DNA from: Coffea arabica
Taxonomy: Eukaryota > Streptophyta > Magnoliopsida > Gentianales > Rubiaceae
Assembly: GCF_036785885.1 (NCBI RefSeq)
Contig: NC_092312.1
Coordinates: 11,488,001-11,552,000, forward strand
Direction: 5' to 3'
Length of the DNA: 64,000 nt
Shown here: one piece after another, positions 37,218 to 47,913 of the stretch
How the letters are laid out: each line of letters starts with the position of its first letter
Position numbering within the stretch: position 1 is the first letter of the stretch
Program-made: the position numbers and the translations under genes
Notes under the pieces: generated by a model
Told to the model about the DNA's origin: nothing
Database searches by the model: none
Seen by the model: the letters and a program-made list of their open reading frames with translations, nothing else

Positions 37218-38525
37218 TTAACCTGAAGTAAAATTGCAAAAGATGCAAGTGTCCGACATCATGTGTTGGATAATGCTTCCTTGTTGAATCTCAAGCTTTC
37301 TGCTCTCCTTATTCCAGAGATGCACTGCAAAACTTCGGCCACGAATCTGCCTAAGTTTAGTAAACATCCACTTCGATTGAGTCTCATTCCTTGGAGCTCT
37401 AAAGAGGCTGCCAATCCTGCTCCAATCAACAGGATAAAATGCCGCAGGAGGCAACACCGTAAAATTATATCCAGGCCTTTGGCTTACCCTTGAAACAACT
37501 CTCGAAACCAAGTAAGGGCCATTGTGACCCCATTTATTGCCATCAAAAGTTAGTGCAAATTCTTCAATAAACTTGTAAAGCAATGGATGCCCTTTATCGA
37601 AAATCATCACTGCATTATTCAACCTGCTCCAATTTCTTGTCTGAAGATTCACAGTCTGAGCTCCAATTGCATTCCTCAAGTTGACAAACCTCTTCAATAC
37701 TATCATATCAGCGTCGATATAGATCCCACCAAACTTGTACAGCAAACCAAGCCTAAGCAAATTGGAGAGGTTTTGGCCAAATGAAACCTCCCCGGGATTG
37801 ACATTTCCTTTGGTTAAACGATCAATCCAAGCTTTTGCAACTGTATTCTTGAACAAATAATTGTAATCAGGGGAAACTGCAGCTACCCTGAATCCCTTTT
37901 TCAAGAAAGGCCTTAAAATTTCCATCCCTAGTCTTGAATCCAATGAATCTGACGCTATTATCAAGCAACCATCCGGATGTGACTTGAATAAACTTTCTAT
38001 GGTGAAAAATTCTCTATCACCGAAATTGCCAATTGAAGATATCCAAGTCATAAAAAACCGAAACTTACATGAAGAGTTCGATGAATTAGCTTTGAAGAAC
38101 TCCTTCACTCTTTTCGAGAACTGCTTCATTTCCCCATCCTGCCCGAAAATTTTGCTCAAAGCCTTTCTACTTTGCCTTCTTTTCACATGAAGTATGACAG
38201 ATTCATTCCTAATAAAATCCAATGAATTTTGGTCTGTATGCAGGAGGGTAAAGTTCAAGTCCAAAAGGGTCTTCTTTTCTGCAACAGGGATTTCTTCTTT
38301 CACAGCATACATGACAGAAGAGGACACTTTACCTGAGGAAGACATAGAAACGAACCTTCTTGATTTTTCTGCAACATTTTCCGGCGAGGAACTAGCTAGC
38401 AGGGGAGCTGTCTTGGCTGGAAACGGGATATAAACTGAGAAGATACTGAGGCTATTGTAAGCTAAAAGAACAATCAAGACAAGGGAAACAAGAAGCTGAG
38501 ATAGCTTCAGTTTGAAAATCCCCAT
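37218..38525 (-). CDS. Alpha-1,4-glycosyltransferase-like protein (Gb3-synthase / DXD family)
   Basis: An intronless 435-residue frame. Topology is type II: a short basic N-terminus, one membrane anchor (about 9-30), then a Ser-rich stem and a luminal catalytic domain, so Golgi location is likely. The DXD sugar-transferase region (about 155-285) has SNLLRLGLLYKFGGIYIDAD with the metal-binding Asp-Ala-Asp at 271-273. The C-terminal alpha-1,4-glycosyltransferase (Gb3-synthase-like) region (about 300-430) contains RNWSRLNNAVMIFDKGHPLL and FAVHLWNKES. Animal relatives make globotriaosylceramide; the plant acceptor and sugar are not established from sequence. The frame and motifs are intact. Confidence 0.88.
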   Translation of the reverse strand: MGIFKLKLSQLLVSLVLIVLLAYNSLSIFSVYIPFPAKTAPLLASSSPENVAEKSRRFVSMSSSGKVSSSVMYAVKEEIPVAEKKTLLDLNFTLLHTDQNSLDFIRNESVILHVKRRQSRKALSKIFGQDGEMKQFSKRVKEFFKANSSNSSCKFRFFMTWISSIGNFGDREFFTIESLFKSHPDGCLIIASDSLDSRLGMEILRPFLKKGFRVAAVSPDYNYLFKNTVAKAWIDRLTKGNVNPGEVSFGQNLSNLLRLGLLYKFGGIYIDADMIVLKRFVNLRNAIGAQTVNLQTRNWSRLNNAVMIFDKGHPLLYKFIEEFALTFDGNKWGHNGPYLVSRVVSRVSQRPGYNFTVLPPAAFYPVDWSRIGSLFRAPRNETQSKWMFTKLRQIRGRSFAVHLWNKESRKLEIQQGSIIQHMMSDTCIFCNFTSG

Positions 38526-38891
38526 TGGTACTTCTGTGATCTTTGCATGGTCAAGGATTTACATTTGTCTTTAGGACAAAACTTGGAAAGTGAGAAGTAA
38601 AGTTGAAGAGCATACTTCCTACTATTGTTATTACCACATTTTTCAATAGCGGGGGCGGCAAAATTTTGGGCACGAAGATTATTGAAAATGTTTATTGGGT
38701 TTTGAGCTATGAAGATTTTGGAAGCAGAAGTTTATATAACCTATGAACGGAAGCTGGTTGGGTTTTGAGCCAAAATTGTACTTTTAGTGGAAGGAGGAAA
38801 ACACAGATGGGATGAAATTAATTTGTATTGGCGGTTGGGAAGTTGGCTACGGCGTGGTGCATGCTCCGAGTCCCAATTATATACACTAGTC
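38526..38891 (-). promoter_or_regulatory. Upstream region of the glycosyltransferase
   Basis: On the minus strand this leads into the ATG. A TATATAAACTTCTGC-like TATA region (about 38728-38740 on the + strand) lies about 205 bases upstream of the ATG. Its function is inferred from position. Confidence 0.35.
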
Positions 38892-39115
38892 TCTGCGTCC
38901 CAATTATTTAACCATATTTAAGAAATTCAACTTTTTAAAATAGTGATTTTATTGTATTATTTGTACTTTTTTTAATAATTTTACCTTCATAAATTTAAAT
39001 TTTAAATTTAAATGTTAGCCTGTGTATGCTTAGAGAAAAGGGTTATATTAAAAATAAAGATAAAAGTGTGTTTACACTTTTTCAACGTGACAAATAATTT
39101 GGAACATTTTAAAAT
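38892..39115. mobile_element. Stowaway-like MITE relic
   Basis: The left edge has CGTCCCAATTATTTAACCA and the right edge, read inward, TGTTCCAAATTATTTGTCA. These are the familiar degenerate ends of plant MITEs of the CTCCCTCCGTCCCAATTATTTG type. The interior is AT-rich and no clean TSD was found, so the limits are approximate. Confidence 0.5.
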
Positions 39116-39176
39116 GAAAAATATGACACTTTAATTACATCATAAATATGTTTTTCTCTTTAATTGTAAAGTGCAC

Positions 39177-39192
<16 letters not shown>

Positions 39193-39218
<26 letters not shown>

Positions 39219-39219
39219 T
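39193..39219. repeat. (GT)n(AT)n microsatellite
   Basis: Short GT then AT dinucleotide tracts. Confidence 0.85.
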
Positions 39220-39299
39220 ATATCACACTAAGTTAAGCTGATAGTGGCAGTATGCCTAAAGAGTTATAGCTAAATAAATAAGAATTATGGATTTGTGAC

Positions 39300-40173
39300 T
39301 AGGCCTGTCAATCGGGCCTAATGAGCGGGGTTTTGATGAGTTCAAGTTCAGCTCATTTAATTTGAAACAGTTTCGGGCTATGAGTTTCGGGTTCGTAAAT
39401 GTGAAACTCATACTCAGCTCACATAATATTCGAGTTGTGAGCCTTAATCGGGCTTAGCCCAAGCTCACTTATTACTCATTAATTTTCTTAATATAATTAC
39501 TATAACTATTAAGTTGTAAAACTAATTTAACATTTACAAGACTATAATATTAAAACTAAACATGAACAAATAATAGTTCTTAAAAAGTATATAAACCAAA
39601 AAAATTTTCAACAATATTTATATTTAATCCATTTAAAATGCATGAAAAATAGTAATAAAACATGCGATCAAAAGCCAATACATCTTTAAAAGTTGAAACT
39701 TTTTTTTATAATCTTGTGATTTAAATCCAAATATGCTTGAGGATTTTTGTGTTTGTAGACAAAAAAAAAATCAACCAATAATATGCTAATACAAAAATTT
39801 ACTCAACCAATAAGAAAAATTAGAGATTTAGTTATGCATTACTAATATTGGCTCTCAAGAAAGCTCATGAAAGAGTCTTTAGATGTATTTTTGTGTTTTG
39901 TAATTTATATATATTTTTAGTATTTAGTAAAAACATATTTGGATATATAATTATACATAATATCAAAATATAAATATTATATATATAGGTAATTAAAGGG
40001 CCGGACCTATATCGGATTTGAGCCTAATAAGGCCCAAACTCGGCTCACATTTAATTCGGATCTAATTTTTAGGCTTAAGCTCAGACCGGCTCACTAAATG
40101 ATCGGGCTCATCGGGTTTTCTGTCGGACCGAACGAGCCGAGCTCGGACTGGCCCAACCCCATTGACAGTCCTA
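39300..40173. mobile_element. hAT-type non-autonomous element with 8-bp TSD
   Basis: An 874-bp element with ends TAGGCCTGTCAATCGGG and, inverted, TAGGACTGTCAATGGGG. Flanks TTTGTGAC (39292-39299) and TCTGTGAC (40174-40181) match at 7 of 8 bases, as expected for hAT. GC-rich subterminal blocks with GAGC and GGGCTC words lie either side of an AT-rich core. It has no coding capacity. Confidence 0.82.
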
Positions 40174-40427
40174 TCTGTGACCAAAGATGTTCTCGAATAT
40201 ATGTTCAAATTGACAAATTAGCAAATCATTGATTGGATTGAAGGCGTACTTCTCTTTTCATTTCATTGCTATGTACACCTCAATGACACGATGAAATTCA
40301 ATTTATGAGTTAGGTTGATTATTTTAACAAGGGGAAAAATTAGAAAGTTTAGGAGAGCTGATCCAATTGGAGAATGATAGCGGTAAAATTATAAATTTTT
40401 CGAATATCCACTACACTTTGTGAGTAG

Positions 40428-40800
40428 CAGAGTTTTGATCACTCAACTTTTAAAAATATATATTTACCCACTAAATTATTAAAAATATAAATATTGGATC
40501 ATTTCGTCTATTTTTACCATTAAGTCTATCAGATCTAAGGACGTGCACAATAGTTTAATGAGTAAAAACATACTCACACAATAGTTTAGTAGAAAAATAC
40601 ATATTCATACGATAGTTAACTTGTGTACTTTACGAACTACCAACTTGGTTGCATCTCGTGACTCGTGCAAGTTCTTAGATCTAACACACTGATGAATTGT
40701 GAAAATAGGTAGAATGATTCAAATTTTATATTGTCAACAATTTAATGGATAAATAAATACTTTTAAAATTAAATGACCAAAACCCTATTATTCTAAGAAT
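40428..40800. mobile_element. Long-arm inverted-repeat MITE (class uncertain)
   Basis: The two halves are imperfect inverted copies. The left arm has GTTTTGATCACTCAACTTTT and the right arm read inward has GTTTTGGTCATTTAATTTTA. The similarity continues for about 100 bases to an ATCTAAG word near the centre of each arm. No TSD was identified. Confidence 0.5.
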
Positions 40801-40886
40801 TCAGTAAGCAGCGGGGCAATTTGCTCACAAGCAGAATGAGATACATGTAATCTAAACTTACTAATGTAAAATATATAAAAGACTGA

Positions 40887-40888
<2 letters not shown>

Positions 40889-40924
<36 letters not shown>
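40889..40924. repeat. (AT)n microsatellite
   Basis: AT dinucleotide tract of about 18 units. Confidence 0.95.
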
Positions 40925-40927
<3 letters not shown>

Positions 40928-41195
40928 CACTGATGATTTATAAAAGACTTACTCGACAGAATATATTTAACTTTGTGCGCCAAGTTGTCCTCTAAACTTG
41001 GGGCAGCTTGTATTTGCCGTAGTTGTTGTATTAAGAAGTACAATAACAAGTCAATGACACGACAAATGATTGTCGCCATTCCGAAGCATTTTCTATAACT
41101 CATTATCTGCTTATTATTTACCAACTTCAGTGGCTATAACCAATCATCCATACCTTCCTCGCAAAACTTGAAACCAGGTAATTTTCTTTGAAAAT

Positions 41196-41567
41196 GGTTA
41201 GTTTTCATTTCTAAAATTTGAGCCATGGACACATTATCATTCAAACTTTCTGGTATAACACATTTAATATCCAAGTTACCAATTTTTAATTAATTTCATA
41301 CTCAAATGAGTAATTAATCAATTTGAATAGAAATTGGGGATGCAATGGACATGAACCTGCTAAGTAAAAAGCGTTGCATGACTTAAAATCAGCAAAATAA
41401 AATGGATATCTTCACTCTCCCTACTTCAATTTTGGTTCAAATCGATTAATTTTCTGTTTGAGGATGAAATTGGTATAAAAATTAATAGTTCAGATACTAA
41501 ATGTGTTATACTAGAAAATTTGATAGCAAAATACATTCACGGCCCAAAGTTTAGAGATGAAAGTTGG
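41196..41567. mobile_element. Long-arm inverted-repeat MITE (class uncertain)
   Basis: Inverted arms of about 110 bases: TTTCTAAAATTTGAGCCATG on the left against TCTCTAAACTTTGGGCCGTG read inward from the right, both followed by TATAACACATTTA. No clear TSD; the outer limits are approximate. It has no coding capacity. Confidence 0.55.
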
Positions 41568-42211
41568 CATGTTCCCCTTTTCTTTTGTTTTTCATGCAAA
41601 AATCCGGCAAGTGCACATTGTTTTATGTTCTGCAAGGTTTCTTCCACAGGGCAAAGCAGTCATGGCCTATGCAGACAAAGCTAATATAAAATTTACGGTA
41701 CATTATGCAAGTAGAAGTTACATGCAACAAAAGTGACGGAGCTAAGACTCGCAAGCCTCAGCCACCGGAAGAACAGAAAATTGGAACGGTTGACGGCGCA
41801 TGTCATCTTTATTTGGCTACGAAAATCAAAGTTCTCCAAATTTTAGAGGATAAATGAATGTGGACGAATTTCATAACCATGCATAATCGAATCCGTGTCC
41901 TCCAATGTTTCAGGTTAACCATAGAGACTATAGTCCAGCCAGTGGTACGAAGATATGCGGCTGCAGCTGCCCAACACGGCACAAAAAGGAACTGTTCCGT
42001 AAAAGAAAACCAATGTAGGCATTTTCCCACAAAGATTGTGAAGGAATCCGATATACATATCAAAGTTTCGAATTAAATTCACCATTCATCACTCATAAAA
42101 GCCCATGATCAAGAAGAAAGACCTTAATCAATACAACCGCATTAGTCATAATTAAATATAACGTGTCACTCAAAACTACAATAATAAGGAAAGCCTGAAC
42201 CTGAAAGTGTA

Positions 42212-42403
42212 GCATCAAACTTCAAAGCAACCCCATTCTTCTCTTATAGTCGCCAACAGTCAAGGTTAAAGAATGTCTCCTCATCATTTTCTGGAACCCT
42301 TTATCCCTATAATGCAGCATCAAACTTCAAAGCAATCCCATTCTTCTCTTGTAGTCGCTGACAGTCAAGGTTAAAGCATGTCTCCTTCCATCATTTTCTG
42401 GAA
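42212..42403 (-). repeat. Imperfect tandem duplication of the VIP5 coding end into its 3' UTR
   Basis: About 87 bases starting GCATCAAACTTCAAAGCAA (+ strand) occur at 42212 and again 105 bases on at 42317. The right copy holds the true C-terminal codons and stop of the VIP5-like gene; the left copy lies beyond the stop. The left copy lacks two bases relative to the right one, so only part of the peptide frame is kept (RRHSLTLTV then DYKRRMGLL-stop). Confidence 0.85.
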
Positions 42404-44222
42404 CTCTACAACCAACAGTTGCTTCTATTCTCTGCTTCCGAGCCATGAACCCTGCTTGCGCTCCTTTGGCCCCACCAAAATTTTCAAGTGGATCCAAGTT
42501 AATTTCAAGTTTAAAACCATGCAGCATGTTCGACTCTCTTCCTTGATCTACAGGAGCACTTGTATCTACCAACTTCCCATCATCCGCTGTAGCTGTAGCT
42601 GCCTTTCCCATCTCAGTGGAAACTACAGCTGTGCCATTACGGTTATTGACTGCTGAGGCTGCAGTAGCTTCACCATCTGCTGCAGTTGCTTCTCCATCAA
42701 TGGGGTTTTTGACATAATAATTTCTTGACCTGGTCCATCTCCTTGAGAAGGGATCATACCCAGCTTCACCAGCTTTCAGACTCGCATTGACCGGTTTCAA
42801 TCCTGATGCATTCTTGAAGTTTTCAACCCTGTTCTTTCTGTTCATCTCTGCCAACCTAATAGCTTTTTTGTCCATCTCATGGGCTTGCCGAGATGCCTCC
42901 AATTCCTGCAGTCTGGCCTTGATCCTCTCCACCTCTAGTTCATCATTGTTAATCTTTGCCACTTCCATCTCTGTCCTCAAACGATCCTTCTCAGCTGCAA
43001 CATTCAGCGGTCTCCATGTGGCAGACTTTTTCTCCTGCAACATCTGCTTGACAGTTTCTGCAGAGTAAACAAATGAATTTGTCTTCTGAATGGCCTCCTT
43101 CTTTTCCAATACCTCCAGTTTGCTTGGCATGCGGCCACCACTGCGCTCTACTTCCCTAACCCATTGGTCATATTCCTCCTTGGCAGGTGGAGAGTCTGAA
43201 ATCATGGCCATCTGCCACCTAGCAGCAGAGTTTTCATTTCCCCAAACAACATTTAGATACTTATATGTGGTCTTGTTATCAAGCTTGTACAGGCGATCTG
43301 GGTCTGAGCCATCAACATTGCGGACAACACAGAGTCTGTAGATTGGACCATATCTATTCTTCCCAATTCCAACCCTTACAAAACAACCAACAATCAAATC
43401 CTCAAAAAAAGGTTCCATAAACCACTTTGCTAATTTAGATCTTCGAATGGTAATTTCCTTTATATCCTCATAGGTTGGCCACTTTGATTCAGCTGATGTC
43501 TTGTCTTCATCACTATCAGCCATTCCACCATCACCAGTAGACTCTTCCTCATCACTATGTGAAGCGCTTCCACTCCGGGTAGGGCTACCTATAGTTGCTG
43601 CTGTAAAGGGTCTACGCTTGACAGGTGAGTAACCACGGCTTCCAGAGCCATCTCTAGTTGCATCCCTAAGTTTCCGATGAGCCTCTGGATCCTGCTGCCT
43701 CATTCGCTTTGCTCGTATCTCATTCAGCGCGTCATCTTTGGCAGCTGTCCTGTCAGCAAATCTAGTTGATGAGCGCACAGCACGAGAATGAGTTTGAGTG
43801 GGGCTCCCTTTTCTTTTTTTTGCAAATTTCTCGTGCATTTCTCTATCACTTCTTGTTGATGCACGATCTGCTAAAATCATTTCCCTTTGAAGTTCCGACA
43901 TCTGTGCAAGCTTTTTCCTATCATCTTCATCCTTGTAGAGGTCACTCCCAACAGAATCGTCATCACTGTCACCTTCATGATAACCATCTTCTTCATGATT
44001 ACTGTCATCCTCATCCCTTTCCAAGGGGTCCAACCTTTTCTTGAGAGGGACTTGTGAACCAGAGGGTTTTCTGTTTGAATAAGCATGATCATCATCATAG
44101 TCATCATCTTTTGAGTCACTCTCATCATCAGAGTATGGAACCTTGCGTCGTCTTCTCTCACTTTCACCTGTTCTCCCAGCTGCCTCTAACAACAAGTCGT
44201 CTAATTCTTCTTCCTCAGCCAT
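42327..44222 (-). CDS. VIP5: RTF1-type Plus3 protein of the Paf1 complex (VIP5 homologue)
   Basis: One coding exon of 631 residues, ATG at 44220-44222, stop TGA at 42327-42329. I chose MAEEEELDDLLLEAAGR as the start because it matches the family N-terminus and a 5'-UTR splice acceptor lies 3 bases before it. Order: acidic Ser/Asp-rich N-terminus with a histone-modification-domain-like region (SELQREMILADRASTR, about 108-124), a Plus3 domain (about 250-385, with IRRSKLAKWFMEPFFEDLIVG in two parts and GPIYRLCVVRNV) and then a charged coiled coil (about 400-480). RTF1/VIP5 couples the Paf1 complex to elongating RNA polymerase II and histone modification; in Arabidopsis it maintains FLC expression. 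The frame is intact. A duplicate of its coding end lies in the 3' UTR. Confidence 0.93.
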   Translation of the reverse strand: MAEEEELDDLLLEAAGRTGESERRRRKVPYSDDESDSKDDDYDDDHAYSNRKPSGSQVPLKKRLDPLERDEDDSNHEEDGYHEGDSDDDSVGSDLYKDEDDRKKLAQMSELQREMILADRASTRSDREMHEKFAKKRKGSPTQTHSRAVRSSTRFADRTAAKDDALNEIRAKRMRQQDPEAHRKLRDATRDGSGSRGYSPVKRRPFTAATIGSPTRSGSASHSDEEESTGDGGMADSDEDKTSAESKWPTYEDIKEITIRRSKLAKWFMEPFFEDLIVGCFVRVGIGKNRYGPIYRLCVVRNVDGSDPDRLYKLDNKTTYKYLNVVWGNENSAARWQMAMISDSPPAKEEYDQWVREVERSGGRMPSKLEVLEKKEAIQKTNSFVYSAETVKQMLQEKKSATWRPLNVAAEKDRLRTEMEVAKINNDELEVERIKARLQELEASRQAHEMDKKAIRLAEMNRKNRVENFKNASGLKPVNASLKAGEAGYDPFSRRWTRSRNYYVKNPIDGEATAADGEATAASAVNNRNGTAVVSTEMGKAATATADDGKLVDTSAPVDQGRESNMLHGFKLEINLDPLENFGGAKGAQAGFMARKQRIEATVGCRVPENDGRRHALTLTVSDYKRRMGLL

Positions 44223-44225
44223 CGT

Positions 44226-46020
44226 CTGCAAAATTAGGATGCATTTTTTTTTTTTTTTTGTATTCAATAAGTTAAATCTTTCACAATCAATTCAGAGGAA
44301 GATGGACAAACGAATGAGTTTCTCAATGAGTCCCAAAACTAGATAAGCACCTCTCACAATGAAAACAATTTCCAGAAAAAGATGATGAAAAGGGACGCGG
44401 AAGCCAGAATGCCTAGCGGATGTCATTATTAAACATAAAGATGGTTTCATCATACAAGTTATAGCATTGCGTAAGTGATCAATTGTAAAACGTGCAAACT
44501 CCATCTTTTGCAGCATCTTTCATCAATTCAATAATTGGGACCTATGCTGACACGATGTCCAACAAGTGCATCACATTGAACAATGGTGACGGATGCCACA
44601 AATCTAAGTTTTGCGTCATGTAAATTCAGTTCATTAATTGGTTCAGCAGTGATTGGCTAAGTCATTATTGGAACGGTGTCGTTTATTTATTCTAGTACTA
44701 TAATAAGTAGTTTTATTGTGGTGTCGCTTAGTTCAGTCCAGGGTCGTTTTGAACTCAGTTGGGTTTTTTTTATAGAATTCTTCCAGCTCAGCAAGTTTGT
44801 TGTTTCCCTTTTAGTTTGTTAGATAAATAGCATTGCTCCTGCATTGGGGATCAGTTGCAATCTTACTTTTAAAATTTTGCCAGCGACAAGGAGATATTCC
44901 TTTCTCTGCAAGAAACTTCCCTTCTTTTCCTTCCTTTGTTGATCATTCCTTTTCCTTCCATTTTTGGGTTGAATTTTTCAAATTTCTTCATTGATTGACA
45001 AGTGGTATTCAGAGCTGTTCGATTCCTTGGCAATGGCGGAAACAACAAGTAAAGCTTCTGAGGAAAATCTTAAAAGGCTAGATAAAGAAGTTTCAGAATT
45101 GGGGTAGCTTTAGTACCATACAAACTCCGAAAAACCAAACCAGGTACATCAACTCACAACTCTATTAGCCAAAATTAAGAATCATTCAGGACTCTGAAAT
45201 CAATAGCGAAACATACAAGAACCAGAAAATGTAGTCATACAATCTTCTCAAACATCAACAAGTGGCAAGGTGAAGTCAATTCAACAGAATAGAAGCATAA
45301 ACTGTATTCACATAAACCAACTTCGCAAGCAACTACATATCCAACTACATTACGTAAATCCTTGCCAGTCTAACTTTACCAGCCAAAACTAGTGTACTGT
45401 CACTTTAGGGTCCATACCACATTGTACATGCATTAACTTGTATCTTTCTTACACAAACATTACACTAATTTTCATTTTTAAATCCAATATACCCATAAAA
45501 ACTACCTCAATCAAGCCGGTCAAACGATTTTCCCTAATCCTCAAAGTACAGCAACTCAGAGTTTCCCCTTTTTTTCTGCTGAACACAAAATAAGAAAATT
45601 GCTCCCGCAAAGAAGTCTAAAGCCAAACATGAAAAATAAAGAATTATCCATAGGTCAAACAAGAACTGGCATCGTAGAATTCAAAGGATAAAACAGGAAG
45701 AGTTTTTGAAGTACTATATTCTCAAGAAATAACACCTGTATCCACATATCATCACGAATTTCAACTCAAGCATAGATCTGCAAGTATGCGCCTAGCAGCC
45801 CTAGATTCGAACTCCACTAGTTTTACATTCTTCTTTTCCTTTTATTTCGTCATGAGCAATGAAGAAGAAAAAACTAGCTGATAAATTAAAAACTAATAAG
45901 GCAGAATTAGATGGCTACAGCGAGAAAGCTTACCGGAGAGAGTTAGAAAGCGATAGAATTAAACAGCGCAGTCTCGTCGTCCGGTCGGCTGACGGAGTCG
46001 GTGGCTCCTCCGGCTAATTA
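44226..46020 (-). other. 5'-UTR exon and 1.7-kb 5'-UTR intron of the VIP5-like gene
   Basis: On the minus strand a leader exon (about 45934-46020) ends CTCTCCG|GTAAGC. The acceptor TTTTGCAG lies at 44226-44233, three bases before the ATG. The intron (44226-45933) contains a fossil LTR-element fragment in the opposite orientation (listed separately). The splice sites are clear; the transcription start is not. Confidence 0.65.
44600..45105 (+). mobile_element. Fossil LTR-retrotransposon fragment (LTR end, primer-binding site, start of gag)
   Basis: A stretch with LTR character ends in ...GATTGACA at about 45000. It is followed directly by a primer-binding site of the initiator-tRNA-Met type (TGGTATTCAGAGC, 45003-45015) and a short gag-like beginning starting at 45033. 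The rest of the element and the second LTR are absent here, so this is a broken 5' remnant. The family (Ty1/copia or Ty3/gypsy) cannot be settled and the left limit is approximate. It lies in the 5'-UTR intron of the VIP5-like gene, opposite to the gene. Confidence 0.6.
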
Positions 46021-46330
46021 TAGCAGAGGAACAAATCCTGCTGAGATCAAGAGGATCGAGCTGAGGGCAATCAAAGGAAACCGTATATATATATATATAT
46101 ATTTAATTAGTATCCCTTTTTCAGGTGAATATAATGACGCCCCAGTCATTAATTTTGATGAATTTGATTACCTTATTGCTGGGCTGTCAATTCGGCCCAT
46201 TTATCTCGCTTTTTGTAGGACGAAGCCCTGTGTTGCATAGGCCATGATGTTTAGGCTCCAACTCAGGCCCTTCTACTCTATTAGGCCGTATACTATACCT
46301 GATTAGCCCAAAATAAGATCATATTTCTTT
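46021..46330 (-). promoter_or_regulatory. VIP5 promoter region with GGCCCA elements
   Basis: Upstream on the minus strand are an (AT)n tract at 46084-46103 that could serve as a TATA region, then AATGGGCCGAATTGACAGCCC and GGGCCTGAG words. The TGGGCC element is site-II-like, resembling those upstream of SF3B2. Inferred from motif and position. Confidence 0.35.
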
Positions 46331-46859
46331 TTTTTTTTTATTATTCGAAAATGAATTCAAGCAAGTAAAAGGGGGAAAAAAAAAGTGTATCGGTGAACAT
46401 AAATGATTGCCAACAGATGGCGACTTAATTTTTATTTAATAATTCAATTTAATATTTAAAATTTAATAAATTTAGACTTTAATACGTTCAAACTGTATTT
46501 CGACCCAATGTTATTCGCAACGGGATCAAGAATCCCCGTAGCAAAGTTGCACAATGTTACAAATAGGTATTTGAAGATTTGACTACTACTACTACTAACG
46601 AGCCTAATCAGTCCACCACTTGTTGAATTTAGCTGTGTTTGTAGGCCAACAGATTTGTGGAATTGATTCTCGAGTTTGATGCAATTGATCGATAAATTAA
46701 TATGAGTCTAATTAGAGAAAATTTTTTATTTGCTTAAAAATATAAACTTACAAAATAACTTTTCTCCATAGCTACAATTTACAGACCAGCCGTCTGTTCT
46801 GCATCATAAATTTCAGCTTTAATGGGATCACGTGCTATATTTTTGCACCATAAATTTGG
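46331..46859. other. AT-rich spacer, no gene seen
   Basis: No open frame of note and no repeat structure that I can define. Confidence 0.4.
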
Positions 46860-47693
46860 AGGATAACTTCAGGAACATCCCCTGAGGTTTTTGATAATTT
46901 CAAGTGGCTCTCTTAAGGTTTTAAAAATTATACCTACCTTCCTTATTCATTGAAAATGACAATAATATTAACCTTAATATTTTAATAAAACTCTCTTGTT
47001 GCCATGTGTTATACAAAGGATGGATTTTATTTTATTTTTCCTTTTTTCCTTCTTATTCATTTCTCTTATATTTCATTAGAAGTATAGAATAACTATCAAT
47101 GTTGTTGCTAATATCTATCCAGAACAAATGTTAAACTAGTTTTTTTTTATGATTTTTAATATCAGCTAATTTTTGTAGCTCTTTTTTTTTGTATCAAAAT
47201 CAAGAATAAATCAACAATAATTAAAAATAAATTGCCCAAAATCGCTACCAAACTTTGGTAGTTCCATCACTAAACTAATCCATAAACTTTTATTAAAAAA
47301 ATTAGTTCATAAGCTTAGAAAACACAAGATAACACTTTCTTCTCTATTTTAAAAAGAACCTATATTCTAAATAAAGCAGTATAAAAAATAGCTTATTATA
47401 GCAAAAGATTTATTGTTATAGTTGATTATTAAATAACAAATATTTGTATGAAATACTTGAGACTCGGTTTTTTTTTTAAACTAATTGTATCGAATTACTT
47501 TATAATTGTTTAGAAAAATGAATTAAACTTTATAAGATAAGGGCATTTTAGGGTATTCATTAAATTTTTTATCTTATTTTAAGGTTTGGATACCAAAGTG
47601 TCAAATCGAGGGAGATAAGTGTAATTTTTAAAATTTTAAGAGAACTAAGTGAAATAGTCAGAAACCTCAAGGGAGATTTCTGAAAATATCCCT
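46860..47693. mobile_element. hAT-type MITE with perfect 8-bp TSD
   Basis: An 834-bp element. Its ends are inverted copies over about 70 bases: AGGATAACTTCAGGAACATC on the left and AGGGATATTTTCAGAAATCT read inward from the right, both followed by CTTGAGGTTT-like and TATTTCAC-like words. Identical flanks AAATTTGG lie at 46852-46859 and 47694-47701. An 8-bp duplication fits hAT. No coding capacity. Confidence 0.85.
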
Positions 47694-47913
47694 AAATTTG
47701 GTGTACCATAAAATCGAATGGACAAACAAGAAAACACTTGGGATCCTTGGTGACATGTTTTCTATGTCAATCCAATGCCATCAATAGTGTTGCATCAAGT
47801 GTCATGTTATTATTTAAACTTGTATTAAACCAAGCCAAATTGAATTATTAGAAAATTAAAATGTAAATAATAATAAGACACTTGGCACAATACTATTGGT
47901 GGCATTGGATTGA

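Noticed and set aside
45790-45830. B-box-like GAGTTCGAATCTAGG on the minus strand in the VIP5 5'-UTR intron
   Set aside because: No A box or cloverleaf around it, so not a tRNA gene or a callable SINE.
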